Shown in pieces: positions 12,601 through 25,300 of a stretch of 64,000 nucleotides of DNA. Below the pieces are notes generated by a model. The model saw nothing but the letters and a program-made list of their open reading frames with translations. It did not search any database and was not told the origin of the DNA. Made by a program: the position numbers and the translations under genes. Where the stretch lies: positions 5,217,755 to 5,281,754 of the forward strand of contig OX104132.1 in assembly GCA_944470555.2 (NCBI GenBank), given 5' to 3'. This stretch comes from Heterobilharzia americana (taxonomy: Eukaryota > Platyhelminthes > Trematoda > Strigeidida > Schistosomatidae). The first letter of the stretch is position 1, and each line of letters starts with the position of its first letter.

Positions 12601-15330
12601 GATCAGAAACTACCAGTTTTCTACGCTCGCACTATTGAAGTTGGGTGTTGTTGAACGCGCATATTCAAAGACTTGCGGTTTTGACTTTGACTATTGCATA
12701 ACAGATAGGAGGTTAATGTACATGTGCTATTTTAGCCTGTTATATGGGTGCCTACACACTTCTGTAATATTATACAACCTATTCATTTGTTAACAACGGA
12801 TCGAATATGAAAAATTGGAAATATGCAGTAGCACTTCACTAGGCTAAAATTCAAACTAAAGGATCACTTACATTTGGGATGTCTTGCGACCATGTAAACG
12901 AATTCTTCATGCACAGGACAAATGAGCTGGCTTACAGGAATATAATAAGCTATCTCATTTTCCCAAAGTCTCAGAAAGGGTTTACTCACAAAGTACGAGC
13001 ATTATTTTGTACTCAATTGTTTTGACATTATTTTGCACATGTTTGTACTGAGTTTGTCGAAATTCCACAGCGCAGATGTCGGGAAACAGTTTCGGAGTTT
13101 ATTTAGCTAATGTTCATCTGTCCTGCACAGCACCATCGTATTCCGTTCCTGCCTCACTTTATATGCAACCACAAGTCAAGTCTAATGTTTTCATTGACTC
13201 AGCCAACATGTTTTCAGGAAGGGATGACCACTCGTATGCCCTCAGAATTATGTACTTCGCCACCTAAGTGTAATTACCCTCATCAAACATTTTTGTCGGA
13301 TCATTTGCAGGGCCTCACATATGGGTTTGCAATATTTTCACTGCGTCTGATTTGAAGCTTTCACAATTGACGCAGTGAGTTATCTGACGCTTTTTATGAT
13401 AGGTCGGATTCTGGACCTTTCCTATCTATTGCGGCCGTACGTTTATCCAAACGCTTTCTGCATAGGTATTATTCCTGTAACTACTTTCGTACGTCTTTGT
13501 AATACTCGTAAAATGAATTCAGGAAGTACCAATTTAAATCACAACGTGAATACACTCCTCTCCTTGAAACTCAGATCTTCCGTAATTTGAGGGAAATATG
13601 ATGGGTGATTACTGTTATACCGTATTAATTTTTTTTCGAAATTACCCTTTTTTCTCCGACGAAGTAGAAAGGTGATGAATAATCATTTATTCTTAAAATT
13701 TGGTCACGAATTTGTCCAAACAATTTCATTACTAGGTGCATTTCTTGAGTCAGCCCGGCTGTCTTCCGCTTCTCCAGATTGTACTGTTTTCGGCTCCTGA
13801 TGAGTTTAGGAATGGGCTACAAAGTGAATGATTTTACTTTTTCATATTTGACTCTTCTTTATATTCATCTACCGTATTGTTCACGTAGACTGTAAAGGCA
13901 AGATCCAATATTTTTCCTCTTAAACTCCTTAAATTCATCCACAGTGTCGTGTTGGATTTTATAAAATTACCTTGAAGGTTCTGTCTAACTTGTGTTATGT
14001 ATGCTTATCTTGGTTGTCGTTTAACTCCCAGATAAGCTTTTCATGAAGTATTTTTCGAATGAGTATCGAGGTATTCGTTTCAGGCTGGTTTTTATTTCCA
14101 CAGTAACCAATTTCGAAGTAAGGATAAACGGTCAGAGAAATGAGTTACATTTGTATTGATTGTTTGCCATCTGCACTTCTAAGTTGCTGAATTCTTCTCC
14201 GAGAGGTACAGGTAAAGTCAACTCGTTTTTACTCCATAAATCGCCTCTGCTCTTCGACTACTTGCTTGCACTAACTTCGTTCAGAAACCTTTCATGAGTT
14301 GCTTCTCATGGTCCCATTTCCCTTGAATATGGCCTGGATTGGTGACGTAAATGTTACGTGGATCAGGTGAAATGCAATGGCACAGCGTGAATGTACTGCT
14401 CATAATGTTGAATGTTAATTAATTAATTAATAATAGCGTTACTAATAAACTAAGTTTCGTCGGCTTTTCACTACGTTACTGTAGTCTGGTTACAAGTACT
14501 CCATGACAGTATGTTCTCTCCTTTATTTCCTACTCTATAGCTTAGGTATACTGACTTTAGTCTGAAGTTACTTCCGGATATCACAGGGGGTCATTGGCTT
14601 AGGTGCTCAACTTAAAAAGCAAAGCATCTGTTCAAATCGTACTTCACTTCTCTCAGTCAGAGTGACTAACATGTATAGACCCTACTCAATCTTCTTCCAG
14701 GTAGGGGAGACTTCCATGAAAGCTGTACTGTACAATGACTAACAGAACTTTGTATTCTTGGAGAGTTACAATGACTGTCTTGATGATACCCTTAAGAGTT
14801 TTTAACCCATAAGTTATCGATAGAAATATGAAGCTAATTAGCCATCATATAATACAGTTAAATTTGGAAGTTTTGTCTATTCGATAGTAATAATATATTT
14901 GTCAATTTGGTTTAGAAATTCCCCTTTTATGATATTTAGATGAAGTGATTCTCCAGTGTTAGTAAAAATGCTGATAAATAGTGGGGCAATACAGTAGTTC
15001 ATTTATTAACTTCGAAATTGTATTTTAGACCTCGAATTCGGTTACTAATTTTGTGTGGCAATTCACACCGTGGTGACAGATGAAATTAAAATGTAAGTAC
15101 GTTGGGTATATTTATTGATCGCAGTTACTAAAAATAGCATACATATTTGTGTAACGTTAAGCGGGGGAACCGATTGTGTTCAGAGTGTAATGAGTGTCAT
15201 TAGTTTCGGTTTTATTACTGTATGGAGATGACTGGTGAAGTGAAATGTTCACTGACCTCATAGTTCCGCCTTAAATCACACATATATATTGTGTTCTTAA
15301 ATTACCATGCTTGAGCGTTCTTAATATCCA
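12600..15330. other. Stretch with no recognised gene upstream of the USP exons
   Basis: AT-rich sequence with only short open frames (for example 13076-13267 and 13110-13355), none resembling a protein I know. The first exon(s) and promoter of the downstream USP gene should lie here or further left. I found no Cys/His-rich coding stretch that would be the missing start of the ZnF-UBP domain. A possible tRNA-like SINE scrap sits at about 14590-14640 (a box-A-like TGGCTTAGGTG, then a box-B-like TGTTCAAATCG), which is weak evidence. Confidence 0.4.
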
Positions 15331-16075
15331 TGTTGCTTGTCCAGTGAGTTTGTTTCATTCGCTTTCTACTTGAACTCACGCAGCCATGTAAGGACTTCGG
15401 TAGAGTTGTCGTGTGAATTAACCACATATAGTGGTGTCCGCCAGGGATACTCGCTGTCACCTTTCGTATTTAATTTCGTTATGGATGTACTAGTGGTCAA
15501 AATTTTAGGTACGTTTGGCTTCACAAGAACTGACCTCCATGGAGGTCTTCATCTGGTTGATTTGGAGTACTTAAACGATATTGTCCTACTGGGTGAAGAT
15601 GCTGACAAAACGCAGGACCTTCTGGATGGAGTGGGCAGATATCTGCGTACGTTTGGCTGGCATGCGTTTTGCACCTGCGAAATGCAACACGATACTCTAG
15701 GACTAGTCTGGTGGTGGAATGCGTCGACCACTATTCACATGGCGAGTTGCATAAGCCCGAACAAGCTGGTTGCTGATGAAATGTCAGCGTAGATACAGAA
15801 GGCTTATTTGAAATGTGCTGCGCACCTACCTGAGCCTGCCACACTAAAGAAAGTTAGATTAGGTTGGAAGAGGTTCCAAGGTGGCTAAATCAATACCTGA
15901 CACCAGTGTATGAAGTCTCTGACTGTTGGTCCCAGTTGTGTGGGGGAGGTTTAGGCTGTCTGGGTGGGGACTACAAGACGGAAGAAATCAGTGGTTGAAG
16001 ACTTGGTGAAAAAGCTGAAAATCGGTCACAGTGGCTCAGATGTATTCACTTTTTGATGTTTTGTAAAGCTTGAAT
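15330..16075 (+). mobile_element. LINE reverse-transcriptase fragment (same family as 57.6-61.1 kb)
   Basis: 15337-15792 is open and carries an RT core: TTYSGVRQGYSLSPFVFNFV (motif B region), then LVDLEYLNDIVLLGEDAD, in which the usual YADD has become YLND. The catalytic motif is therefore lost. Downstream, 15850-15960 is the 3' end of the same LINE (the LGWKRFQGG-like stretch, then MKSLTVG). It sits about 150 bp upstream of the first USP exon found. It is a dead 5'-truncated copy. Confidence 0.75.
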
Positions 16076-16222
16076 GTTTTGATTGACCTTATTTTTAAAT
16101 TTTCTCTACTTCCTTACACCTAAACATAGAAGTCTCTACACTATTTCTTAGATGATTGCCCCTACACTCAATTCTGTTGTCTTTTTATCATTTACAATCG
16201 TCTTTATTTTTTCTTTACTTAG

Positions 16223-16394
16223 GCAACTTTGTGTTGTTTTTCGTGCAAAGTCGAAAATGACAACTTTGACAGTTCCAGTAAGGCTTTTATAAGACCCAGA
16301 TGTTTACTTGCTTGTGCTCATTGTATCCACTTCGCTTGTTGGGATTATCGACACATACACTTACATAGGAACGACCATCCTGATCACTTTCTAT
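16223..16394 (+). CDS. USP22: USP22 exon: first part of the ZnF-UBP zinc finger
   Basis: The exon is bounded by acceptor ...ttacttag and donor gtaagt (172 nt, phase 0 in, phase 1 out). The translation starts [10 protein letters not shown]. After 15 to 20 residues comes [20 protein letters not shown], then [14 protein letters not shown]. The C-x2-C pairs and the H..H......H run match the zinc ligands of a UBP-type zinc finger, and the last pair is supplied by the next exon. In USP22 relatives this domain docks the enzyme into the SAGA module. The Cys-His ligands at the start of the domain (the CSHL-type stretch) should be in an upstream exon that I could not find. Confidence 0.85.
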
Positions 16395-19300
16395 GTAAGT
16401 CCACTTTGTTTTGTGTGATATTATTGAAGCCCATCAGAGATAATAATCATTATTTTTACTCATCAACAGTAAGTGCTGACTAGTCTAGACGCTGCAACTG
16501 TTTTTTTTCTTTGTTTCACAATATCTTCAACACATTCCGATAGGCAGTATTGTATTTAATAAAGTTTACTCATAATCAGTAGAAAAATTATTTTGTGTAT
16601 TGTCCACTGTTTTGTGACACTCCACTGAATCGTTGTGTTTAACACAGTGTAATCGCCGAATTCGGTAAACGCATAACTCCATCCATAATATCTCACTAAA
16701 TGTCATTACACATACAGACAAAATTGATATAGAATCTCGCACATACGTGCATTGGATCAATTTGTCACACTCCACAGTAGTACAAATAGAACAGGTGGAT
16801 AGAAAAAGAGTGATATCAGAGAAGATAAAGTATTATGAGAGAATAAACAATCTGAGGACTACAAACAGTGTGAATATTCAACCTCTAGAAGATACCAAAG
16901 AGTGAATACATCTGCGCCATTGTCACCAAAAGTCCTCAACCAACCAGACACTCTACACCTCCCCATACGACTACGACCAACAGTCAGGGACTTCATACAC
17001 TAGTGCCAGATATTGATTTGGCCACCTTGAACCCTCTTCCAACTTAGTCAAACTTTTAGCATTGCACGTTGATGTAGACGGTGGATCGTCATGCTCATTA
17101 CATGTCGAAGCCACTTCAGTCGACTAAGGTTCACAATCTCACTGATCGACTTGCTTGTCTTGCCTAATACCATTCGCCTGACCTCAACACTTCCCACACG
17201 GTGACTCCACCAAACACTAGCAATCCCTCGAAGATACGTATTAACAAACACCCGTCACCGCTTCATGTCTTCTACTTTCAACGACCGTGTCTGACAGCCA
17301 TACAACAAGACAGGACGAACTGTAGCGCAGTATACTGGCCTTTTGATAGGTAGATAATCGGATGTCTGGCCAGCGCCACAGGTGATGCAACTTGGCAAGC
17401 GCAAAACGGCTCTTCTGTATCCGAAGTCAGATTTCGCCAGCAACCAGTTTGTTGGGGCTGACTCCAGTTGACTAAGTGAATTGGTCGACATATTCAATAA
17501 CTTCACTTCCCATCATTAAGCTGGTAGTACTTGCAGCAGACCAGTCTTGGAGCATCATCTTTCATTTGACGAGTGCGAAACGCTTTTGCTCCTGTGGAGC
17601 AAGATGCATCGACCGCAGTTAGATATTGCTGTCAACACGTATACGAGAACATATTCAGGCCTGGTTTTATAGGGTGGAAGGAAGTGCACCGGAAATTCTA
17701 TCCTTGAGCATTTAATTGATTCCAACTATTCAACCACCCAAACAAGGGTTTTAAGGTTGTCTATCGAATTTGCCCAAACACCTCACATTTCCTCCGTGTT
17801 CAGTTTCTAAAAACAGCAGACACCTTGGCTATCCATGAACTGAAACCTGACCTTTGTATGCAAAAGAAATATGTACAGTCTTTGTCTTGGCCTTTATTTT
17901 AGTCTTCGTGAGCTTCGTTCCCTTTTTTCGTTTTCCACCCCACCTTTTTTTTGTCAGATTGATCTTTATACTCTTATGTCATCTTTAACACTATTTTTAT
18001 ACTTGTTTCCGGTGTTATTTTATTTTATCTTCCTATTCATCACAACTTTTAACAAGACATTTTCAACATACTCCAATTGACTTGTCTCACCTAATCCTCT
18101 GATTGTTTATTAACGTTCTCACCCTTTTTAATCTATATGCACCTTATAAACGATTTGAAAATCTTACGTAACCCTTTTTGTTACCAAGATTATTACTAGA
18201 CCTTAACGTCATCATCTGGCAACATTATAATTATAACCACCATTATTATTGTTTAAGTTAAATCATCCTCACGGATTACAGTCTTTAAATATCATATACA
18301 TACGAGTGTACGGATTGAGAATAAATTGGTTGAAAAGAGTTCTCTTCACTGAATAACTTGTCAAAGTGGGTGAGCTCTAATCTGCCTATTTCTGAAATAG
18401 TTAAGTTACGTAATCATCAGCGTAGTTGACCTACTTGGTTTTGAGTGATTTTATAGCGACTATGATGAGACATCAAATGATTTCCCTACTGTAGTGAGAA
18501 AAATGTGTAAAGATGTTTAAAATACTTTTAAAATCTATGATGTATTAATCAAGTTTACTTGTTTGTGTAATTCAGTTTACTGGTTGTGTAACGATGGTGG
18601 TTTAGTGTTCTCTCTCTTTACTTTGAAGTTAGTGCTGAGAATGTCATAAAGCCTGGTGATTATACATCCACCATGAAACACCAAAGCTCATACAACACCA
18701 AATCACCATCATCCTCATCCTGAGATATAAATGTTTTCCACCATTTCAAAGTCTTTAGGTTGTGTAACAAAGCGAAGAATAACTTTGGTGATAAGAGCCT
18801 GATACTGCAAACGGTTTTTACATCTGCCCATTCCTGTACTATTTCTACGAATTCTATATATGACATGTGGACTAATTAACACTGTTTAGCCTTAAATGGG
18901 ATGAAATTCAAAATTGTTTCGCGTAGTGTGGAAATTTTTATGACTGATTACTTTTCAATTTTTTATTTGCGATTTAGCCGTGTGTACAGAACGTGGTGAA
19001 TTATTTTGTCTTAATTGTGGAGACTTTGTTTATCATTCAATAGCAGAAGCTTTTCACCAACCTGCATTTCGTTCATACATGGCTCAATTCGGTAAGCAAA
19101 TTCCACTGAATGGATGTTACAGTATTAATTGCTGTGCTTTATTCTTTCTTTGCATAACCGCACTTTATATTTCAATATAACACCTTTAATTATTGACAAG
19201 GTTTTTATGCTTCAAAATACATACATACGAAATGCTGATTGCTTACGGTTAATCATATTAGTTGTTTGATTAAAGTCAACTTCAGATTGCAAAATAAATT

Positions 19301-22300
19301 CTCTACTTGGTGAACACAGCTGTAATTGAATGTTTGGGCGGGGTTCTTCCGAAAATACAACTATTTATCAAAATTATTAGTGGTTCCAGTATTATTTTGC
19401 TGACGAAATCTGACTTCGGATACAGAAGAGCCGTTTTGCGCTTGCCAAGTTGCATCACCTGTGGCGCTGGCCAGACATCCGATTATCTACCTATCAAAAG
19501 GCCAGTATACTGCGCTACAGTTCGTCCTGTCTTGTTGTATGGCTGTCAGACACGGTCGTTGAAAGTAGAAGACATGAAGCGGTGACGGGTGTTTGTTAAT
19601 ACGTATCTTCGAGGGATTGCTAGTGTTTGGTGGAGTCACCGTGTGGGAAGTGTTGAGGTCAGGCGAATGGTATTAGGCAAGACAAGCAAGTCGATCAGTG
19701 AGATTGTGAACCTTAGTCGACTGAAGTGGCTTCGACATGTAATGAGCATGACGATCCACCGTCTACATCAACGTGCAATGCTAAAAGTTTGACTAAGTTG
19801 GAAGAGGGTTCAAGGTGGCCAAATCAATATCTGGCACTAGTGTATGAAGTCCCTGACTGTTGGTCGTAGTCGTATGGGGAGGTGTAGAGTGTCTGGTTGG
19901 TTGAGGACTTTTGGTGACAATGGCGCAGATGTATTCACTCTTTGGTATCTTCTAGAGGTTGAATATTCACACTGTTTGTAGTCCTCAGATTGTTTATTCT
20001 CTCATAATACTTTATCTTCTCTGATATCACTCTTTTTCTATCCACCTGTTCTATTTGTACTACTGTGGAGTGTGACAAATTGATCCAATGCACGTATGTG
20101 CGAGATTCTACATCGATGTTGTATGCATATTCGTATATTTTTTTCAGCCAAGTTTGTTTACTAATAACTCATGCTGCTGCGTGATGAAAATATCAGTAAT
20201 TTGGGGAATGAGATGAATTTCTACAGCTGTAGTTTTGTTTGCTTGACTGTTGTTATTAATGTACTATGTGAGCTTAGTACTGCTGAAAAAGAAATAACGT
20301 ATAGTTGATGTATAAGTCTCCGTTTTTGATGGTGAATTATTGAAAGTCATCAGAATGTTTGTGTATATGAGCATCCATGCACAACATAATCCGGAAAAGG
20401 ACCTATAGATCTGAAAGAAACAGCTACTTTTCCTTTGTACAAAGATGTACAGTTTTAACTCAATAACCAGCTTGATAGATAGGTCGATGGAATGACAATG
20501 GCTTCACCTCTAACACCTGTGGTAACACATATGTTCATGGATCACCTCGAGCAGACATATCTGAGTTCAGTCATAAGAGAAACAACCTATTACCATACGT
20601 TCACTAATGACGCCTGAGTTGTTTGACAATCTGAACGAGGCTCATCTCAATATTAAATTTATGATGGGGTATGAGAATGAAAAGGAGTTCAGTTGTTTCG
20701 ACTCCAACTGATGGTAATATTGAAAAGACTATCCATTCAACCTCTAGAAGATACCAAAGAGTGAATACATCTGCGCCATTGTCACCAAAAGTCCTCAACC
20801 AACCAGACACTCTACACCTCCCCATACGACTACGACCAACAGTCAGGGACTTCATACACTAGTGCCAGATATTGATTTGGCCACCTTGAACCCTCTTCCA
20901 ACTTAGTCAAACTTTTAGCATTGCACGTTGATGTAGACGGTGGATCGTCATGCTCATTACATGTCGAAGCCACTTCAGTCGACTAAGGTTCACAATCTCA
21001 CTGATCGACTTGCTTGTCTTGCCTAATACCATTCGCCTGACCTCAACACTTCCCACACGGTGACTCCACCAAACACTAGCAATCCCTCGAAGATACGTAT
21101 TAACAAACACCCGTCACCGCTTCATGTCTTCTACTTTCAACGACCGTGTCTGACAGCCATACAACAAGACAGGACGAACTGTAGCGCAGTATACTGGCCT
21201 TTTGATAGGTAGATAATCGGATGTCTGGCCAGCGCCACAGGTGATGCAACTTGGCAAGCGCAAAACGGCTCTTCTGTATCCGAAGTCAGATTTCGCCAGC
21301 AACCAGTTTGTTGGGGCTGACTCCAGTTGACTAAGTGAATTGGTCGACATATTCAATAACTTCACTTCCCATCATTAAGCTGGTAGTACTTGCAGCAGAC
21401 CAGTCTTGGAGCATCATCTTTCATTTGACGAGTGCGAAACGCTTTTGCTCCTGTGGAGCAAGATGCATCGACCGCAGTTAGATATTGCTGTCAACACGTA
21501 TACGAGAACATATTCAGGCCTGGTTTTATAGGGTGGAAGGAAGTGCACCGGAAATTCTATCCTTGAGCATTTAATTGATTCCAACTATTCAACCACCCAA
21601 ACAAGGGTTTTAAGGTTGTCTATCGAATTTGCCCAAACACCTCACATTTCCTCCGTGTTCAGTTTCTAAAAACAGCAGACACCTTGGCTATCCATGAACT
21701 GAAACCTGACCTTTGTATGCAAAAGAAATATGTACAGTCTTTGTCTTGGCCTTTATTTTAGTCTTCGTGAGCTTCGTTCCCTTTTTTCGTTTTCCACCCC
21801 ACCTTTTTTTTGTCAGATTGATCTTTATACTCTTATGTCATCTTTAACACTATTTTTATACTTGTTTCCGGTGTTATTTTATTTTATCTTCCTATTCATC
21901 ACAACTTTTAACAAGACATTTTCAACATACTCCAATTGACTTGTCTCACCTAATCCTCTGATTGTTTATTAACGTTCTCACCCTTTTTAATCTATATGCA
22001 CCTTATAAACGATTTGAAAATCTTACGTAACCCTTTTTGTTACCAAGATTATTACTAGACCTTAACGTCATCATCTGGCAACATTATAATTATAACCACC
22101 ATTATTATTGTTTAAGTTAAATCATCCTCACGGATTACAGTCTTTAAATATCATATACATACGAGTGTACGGATTGAGAATAAATTGGTTGAAAAGAGTT
22201 CTCTTCACTGAATAACTTGTCAAAGTGGGTGAGCTCTAATCTGCCTATTTCTGAAATAGTTAAGTTACGTAATCATCAGCGTAGTTGACCTACTTGGTTT

Positions 22301-25300
22301 TGAGTGATTTTATAGCGACTATGATGAGACATCAAATGATTTCCCTACTGTAGTGAGAAAAATGTGTAAAGATGTTTAAAATACTTTTAAAATCTATGAT
22401 GTATTAATCAAGTTTACTTGTTTGTGTAATTCAGTTTACTGGTTGTGTAACGATGGTGGTTTAGTGTTCTCTCTCTTTACTTTGAAGTTAGTGCTGAGAA
22501 TGTCATAAAGCCTGGTGATTATACATCCACCATGAAACACCAAAGCTCATACAACACCAAATCACCATCATCCTCATCCTGAGATATAAATGTTTTCCAC
22601 CATTTCAAAGTCTTTAGGTTGTGTAACAAAGCGAAGAATAACTTTGGTGATAAGAGCCTGATACTGCAAACGGTTTTTACATCTGCCCATTCCTGTACTA
22701 TTTCTACGAATTCTATATATGACATGTGGACTAATTAACACTGTTTAGCCTTAAATGGGATGAAATTCAAAATTGTTTCGCGTAGTGTGGAAATTTTTAT
22801 GACTGATTACTTTTCAATTTTTTATTTGCGATTTAGCCGTGTGTACAGAACGTGGTGAATTATTTTGTCTTAATTGTGGAGACTTTGTTTATCATTCAAT
22901 AGCAGAAGCTTTTCACCAACCTGCATTTCGTTCATACATGGCTCAATTCGGTAAGCAAATTCCACTGAATGGATGTTACAGTATTAATTGCTGTGCTTTA
23001 TTCTTTCTTTGCATAACCGCACTTTATATTTCAATATAACACCTTTAATTATTGACAAGGTTTTTATGCTTCAAAATACATACATACGAAATGCTGATTG
23101 CTTACGGTTAATCATATTAGTTGTTTGATTAAAGTCAACTTCAGATTGCAAAATAAATTCTCTACTTGGTGAACACAGCTGTAATTGAATGTTTGGGCGG
23201 GGTTCTTCCGAAAATACAACTATTTATCAAAATTATTAGTGGTTCCAGTATTATTTTGCTGACGAAATCTGACTTCGGATACAGAAGAGCCGTTTTGCGC
23301 TTGCCAAGTTGCATCACCTGTGGCGCTGGCCAGACATCCGATTATCTACCTATCAAAAGGCCAGTATACTGCGCTACAGTTCGTCCTGTCTTGTTGTATG
23401 GCTGTCAGACACGGTCGTTGAAAGTAGAAGACATGAAGCGGTGACGGGTGTTTGTTAATACGTATCTTCGAGGGATTGCTAGTGTTTGGTGGAGTCACCG
23501 TGTGGGAAGTGTTGAGGTCAGGCGAATGGTATTAGGCAAGACAAGCAAGTCGATCAGTGAGATTGTGAACCTTAGTCGACTGAAGTGGCTTCGACATGTA
23601 ATGAGCATGACGATCCACCGTCTACATCAACGTGCAATGCTAAAAGTTTGACTAAGTTGGAAGAGGGTTCAAGGTGGCCAAATCAATATCTGGCACTAGT
23701 GTATGAAGTCCCTGACTGTTGGTCGTAGTCGTATGGGGAGGTGTAGAGTGTCTGGTTGGTTGAGGACTTTTGGTGACAATGGCGCAGATGTATTCACTCT
23801 TTGGTATCTTCTAGAGGTTGAATATTCACACTGTTTGTAGTCCTCAGATTGTTTATTCTCTCATAATACTTTATCTTCTCTGATATCACTCTTTTTCTAT
23901 CCACCTGTTCTATTTGTACTACTGTGGAGTGTGACAAATTGATCCAATGCACGTATGTGCGAGATTCTACATCGATGTTGTATGCATATTCGTATATTTT
24001 TTTCAGCCAAGTTTGTTTACTAATAACTCATGCTGCTGCGTGATGAAAATATCAGTAATTTGGGGAATGAGATGAATTTCTACAGCTGTAGTTTTGTTTG
24101 CTTGACTGTTGTTATTAATGTACTATGTGAGCTTAGTACTGCTGAAAAAGAAATAACGTATAGTTGATGTATAAGTCTCCGTTTTTGATGGTGAATTATT
24201 GAAAGTCATCAGAATGTTTGTGTATATGAGCATCCATGCACAACATAATCCGGAAAAGGACCTATAGATCTGAAAGAAACAGCTACTTTTCCTTTGTACA
24301 AAGATGTACAGTTTTAACTCAATAACCAGCTTGATAGATAGGTCGATGGAATGACAATGGCTTCACCTCTAACACCTGTGGTAACACATATGTTCATGGA
24401 TCACCTCGAGCAGACATATCTGAGTTCAGTCATAAGAGAAACAACCTATTACCATACGTTCACTAATGACGCCTGAGTTGTTTGACAATCTGAACGAGGC
24501 TCATCTCAATATTAAATTTATGATGGGGTATGAGAATGAAAAGGAGTTCAGTTGTTTCGACTCCAACTGATGGTAATATTGAAAAGACTATCCATAGAAA
24601 AGACACATGAAGTGGACTATATCTTAACTATGTCAGTTTCTGTCCTGCCAGCTATAAGCGTCTATTAGTCAAAACACTTTACAACACAGGTAGGAAATTG
24701 TGTTCTGTGGACAAGTTAGAGAAAAAAATAAGAATCACTCAGAAGTATCTCTGATAGAATGGATATCCTAAGAGATTTATTATTAGGTAAGTAAACGAAC
24801 GGACTAAGAGAAATAAACACCCAATCGTGGAAATTCAGAAGGAGCTGCAATATCCAAGAGAATAGATACAATGATCTAAGTGCATTGAGAAAAAGTTTTC
24901 CTGTAGCCAAGTTTACGTCAATACACAATAGCAAATGCTCGCTAAACTAATCAAATTGGATAATTACCCCAATCAAGTCACCTTCAACTGTATTTATGAA
25001 TTCACATGCACTTGTGGTAGCAAATAAATTTGAAGAACTGAGAGAAGAGCATCCATTCAGTTCGTTGAGACTATGCCCAATACTCTATGCCTGAAAGGAA
25101 GTAAAATTGTAACCAGTGCGATTGTCTGTCATCTCGTAGACACAGGACATTAGGTTGAAGGCTTGAGTGTTTCTAAAATAATAAAAGTTTTCAGTTTAAT
25201 TACATAACTCCTCATTTATTAACTGTATCTGGAGGTTTGTGGAGGTTTATAAATTGATTTTAGGTTGGGATTCACAATGAACTGACACCAGTTGGAGGAA

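Larger units (their letters stand above)
16876..20734 (+). repeat. Left unit of a 3859-bp tandem duplication containing a USP22 exon
   Basis: From 16876 to 20734 every landmark recurs exactly 3859 bp downstream (open frames, exon, inverted-repeat arms). In all the stretches I compared no mismatch or indel was seen. The unit begins inside the left arm of a LINE-derived inverted repeat. It ends inside a decayed Penelope-like element, which is cut off at 20734 and joined directly to the start of the next unit. Confidence 0.9.
20735..24593 (+). repeat. Right unit of the 3859-bp tandem duplication
   Basis: This unit starts where the text switches from the Penelope remnant to attcaacctctag, as at 16876. 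It ends at about 24593, where the sequence runs on uninterrupted into the rest of the same Penelope element. The right end is thus the original arrangement and 20734/20735 is the new junction. A 2-bp microhomology (AT) is shared at the breakpoints. Confidence 0.9.

Noticed and set aside
13076..13355. Candidate first exon of the USP gene (two overlapping frames with several Cys)
   Set aside because: The Cys/His spacing does not fit the missing CSH-type start of the ZnF-UBP and no donor in the right phase was convincing.
17048..23651. Repeated small proteins of 67 and 83 residues in both orientations, looking like a conserved gene family
   Set aside because: They are pieces of a LINE reverse-transcriptase C-terminus in the inverted-repeat arms, each interrupted by a stop after VEDMKR.
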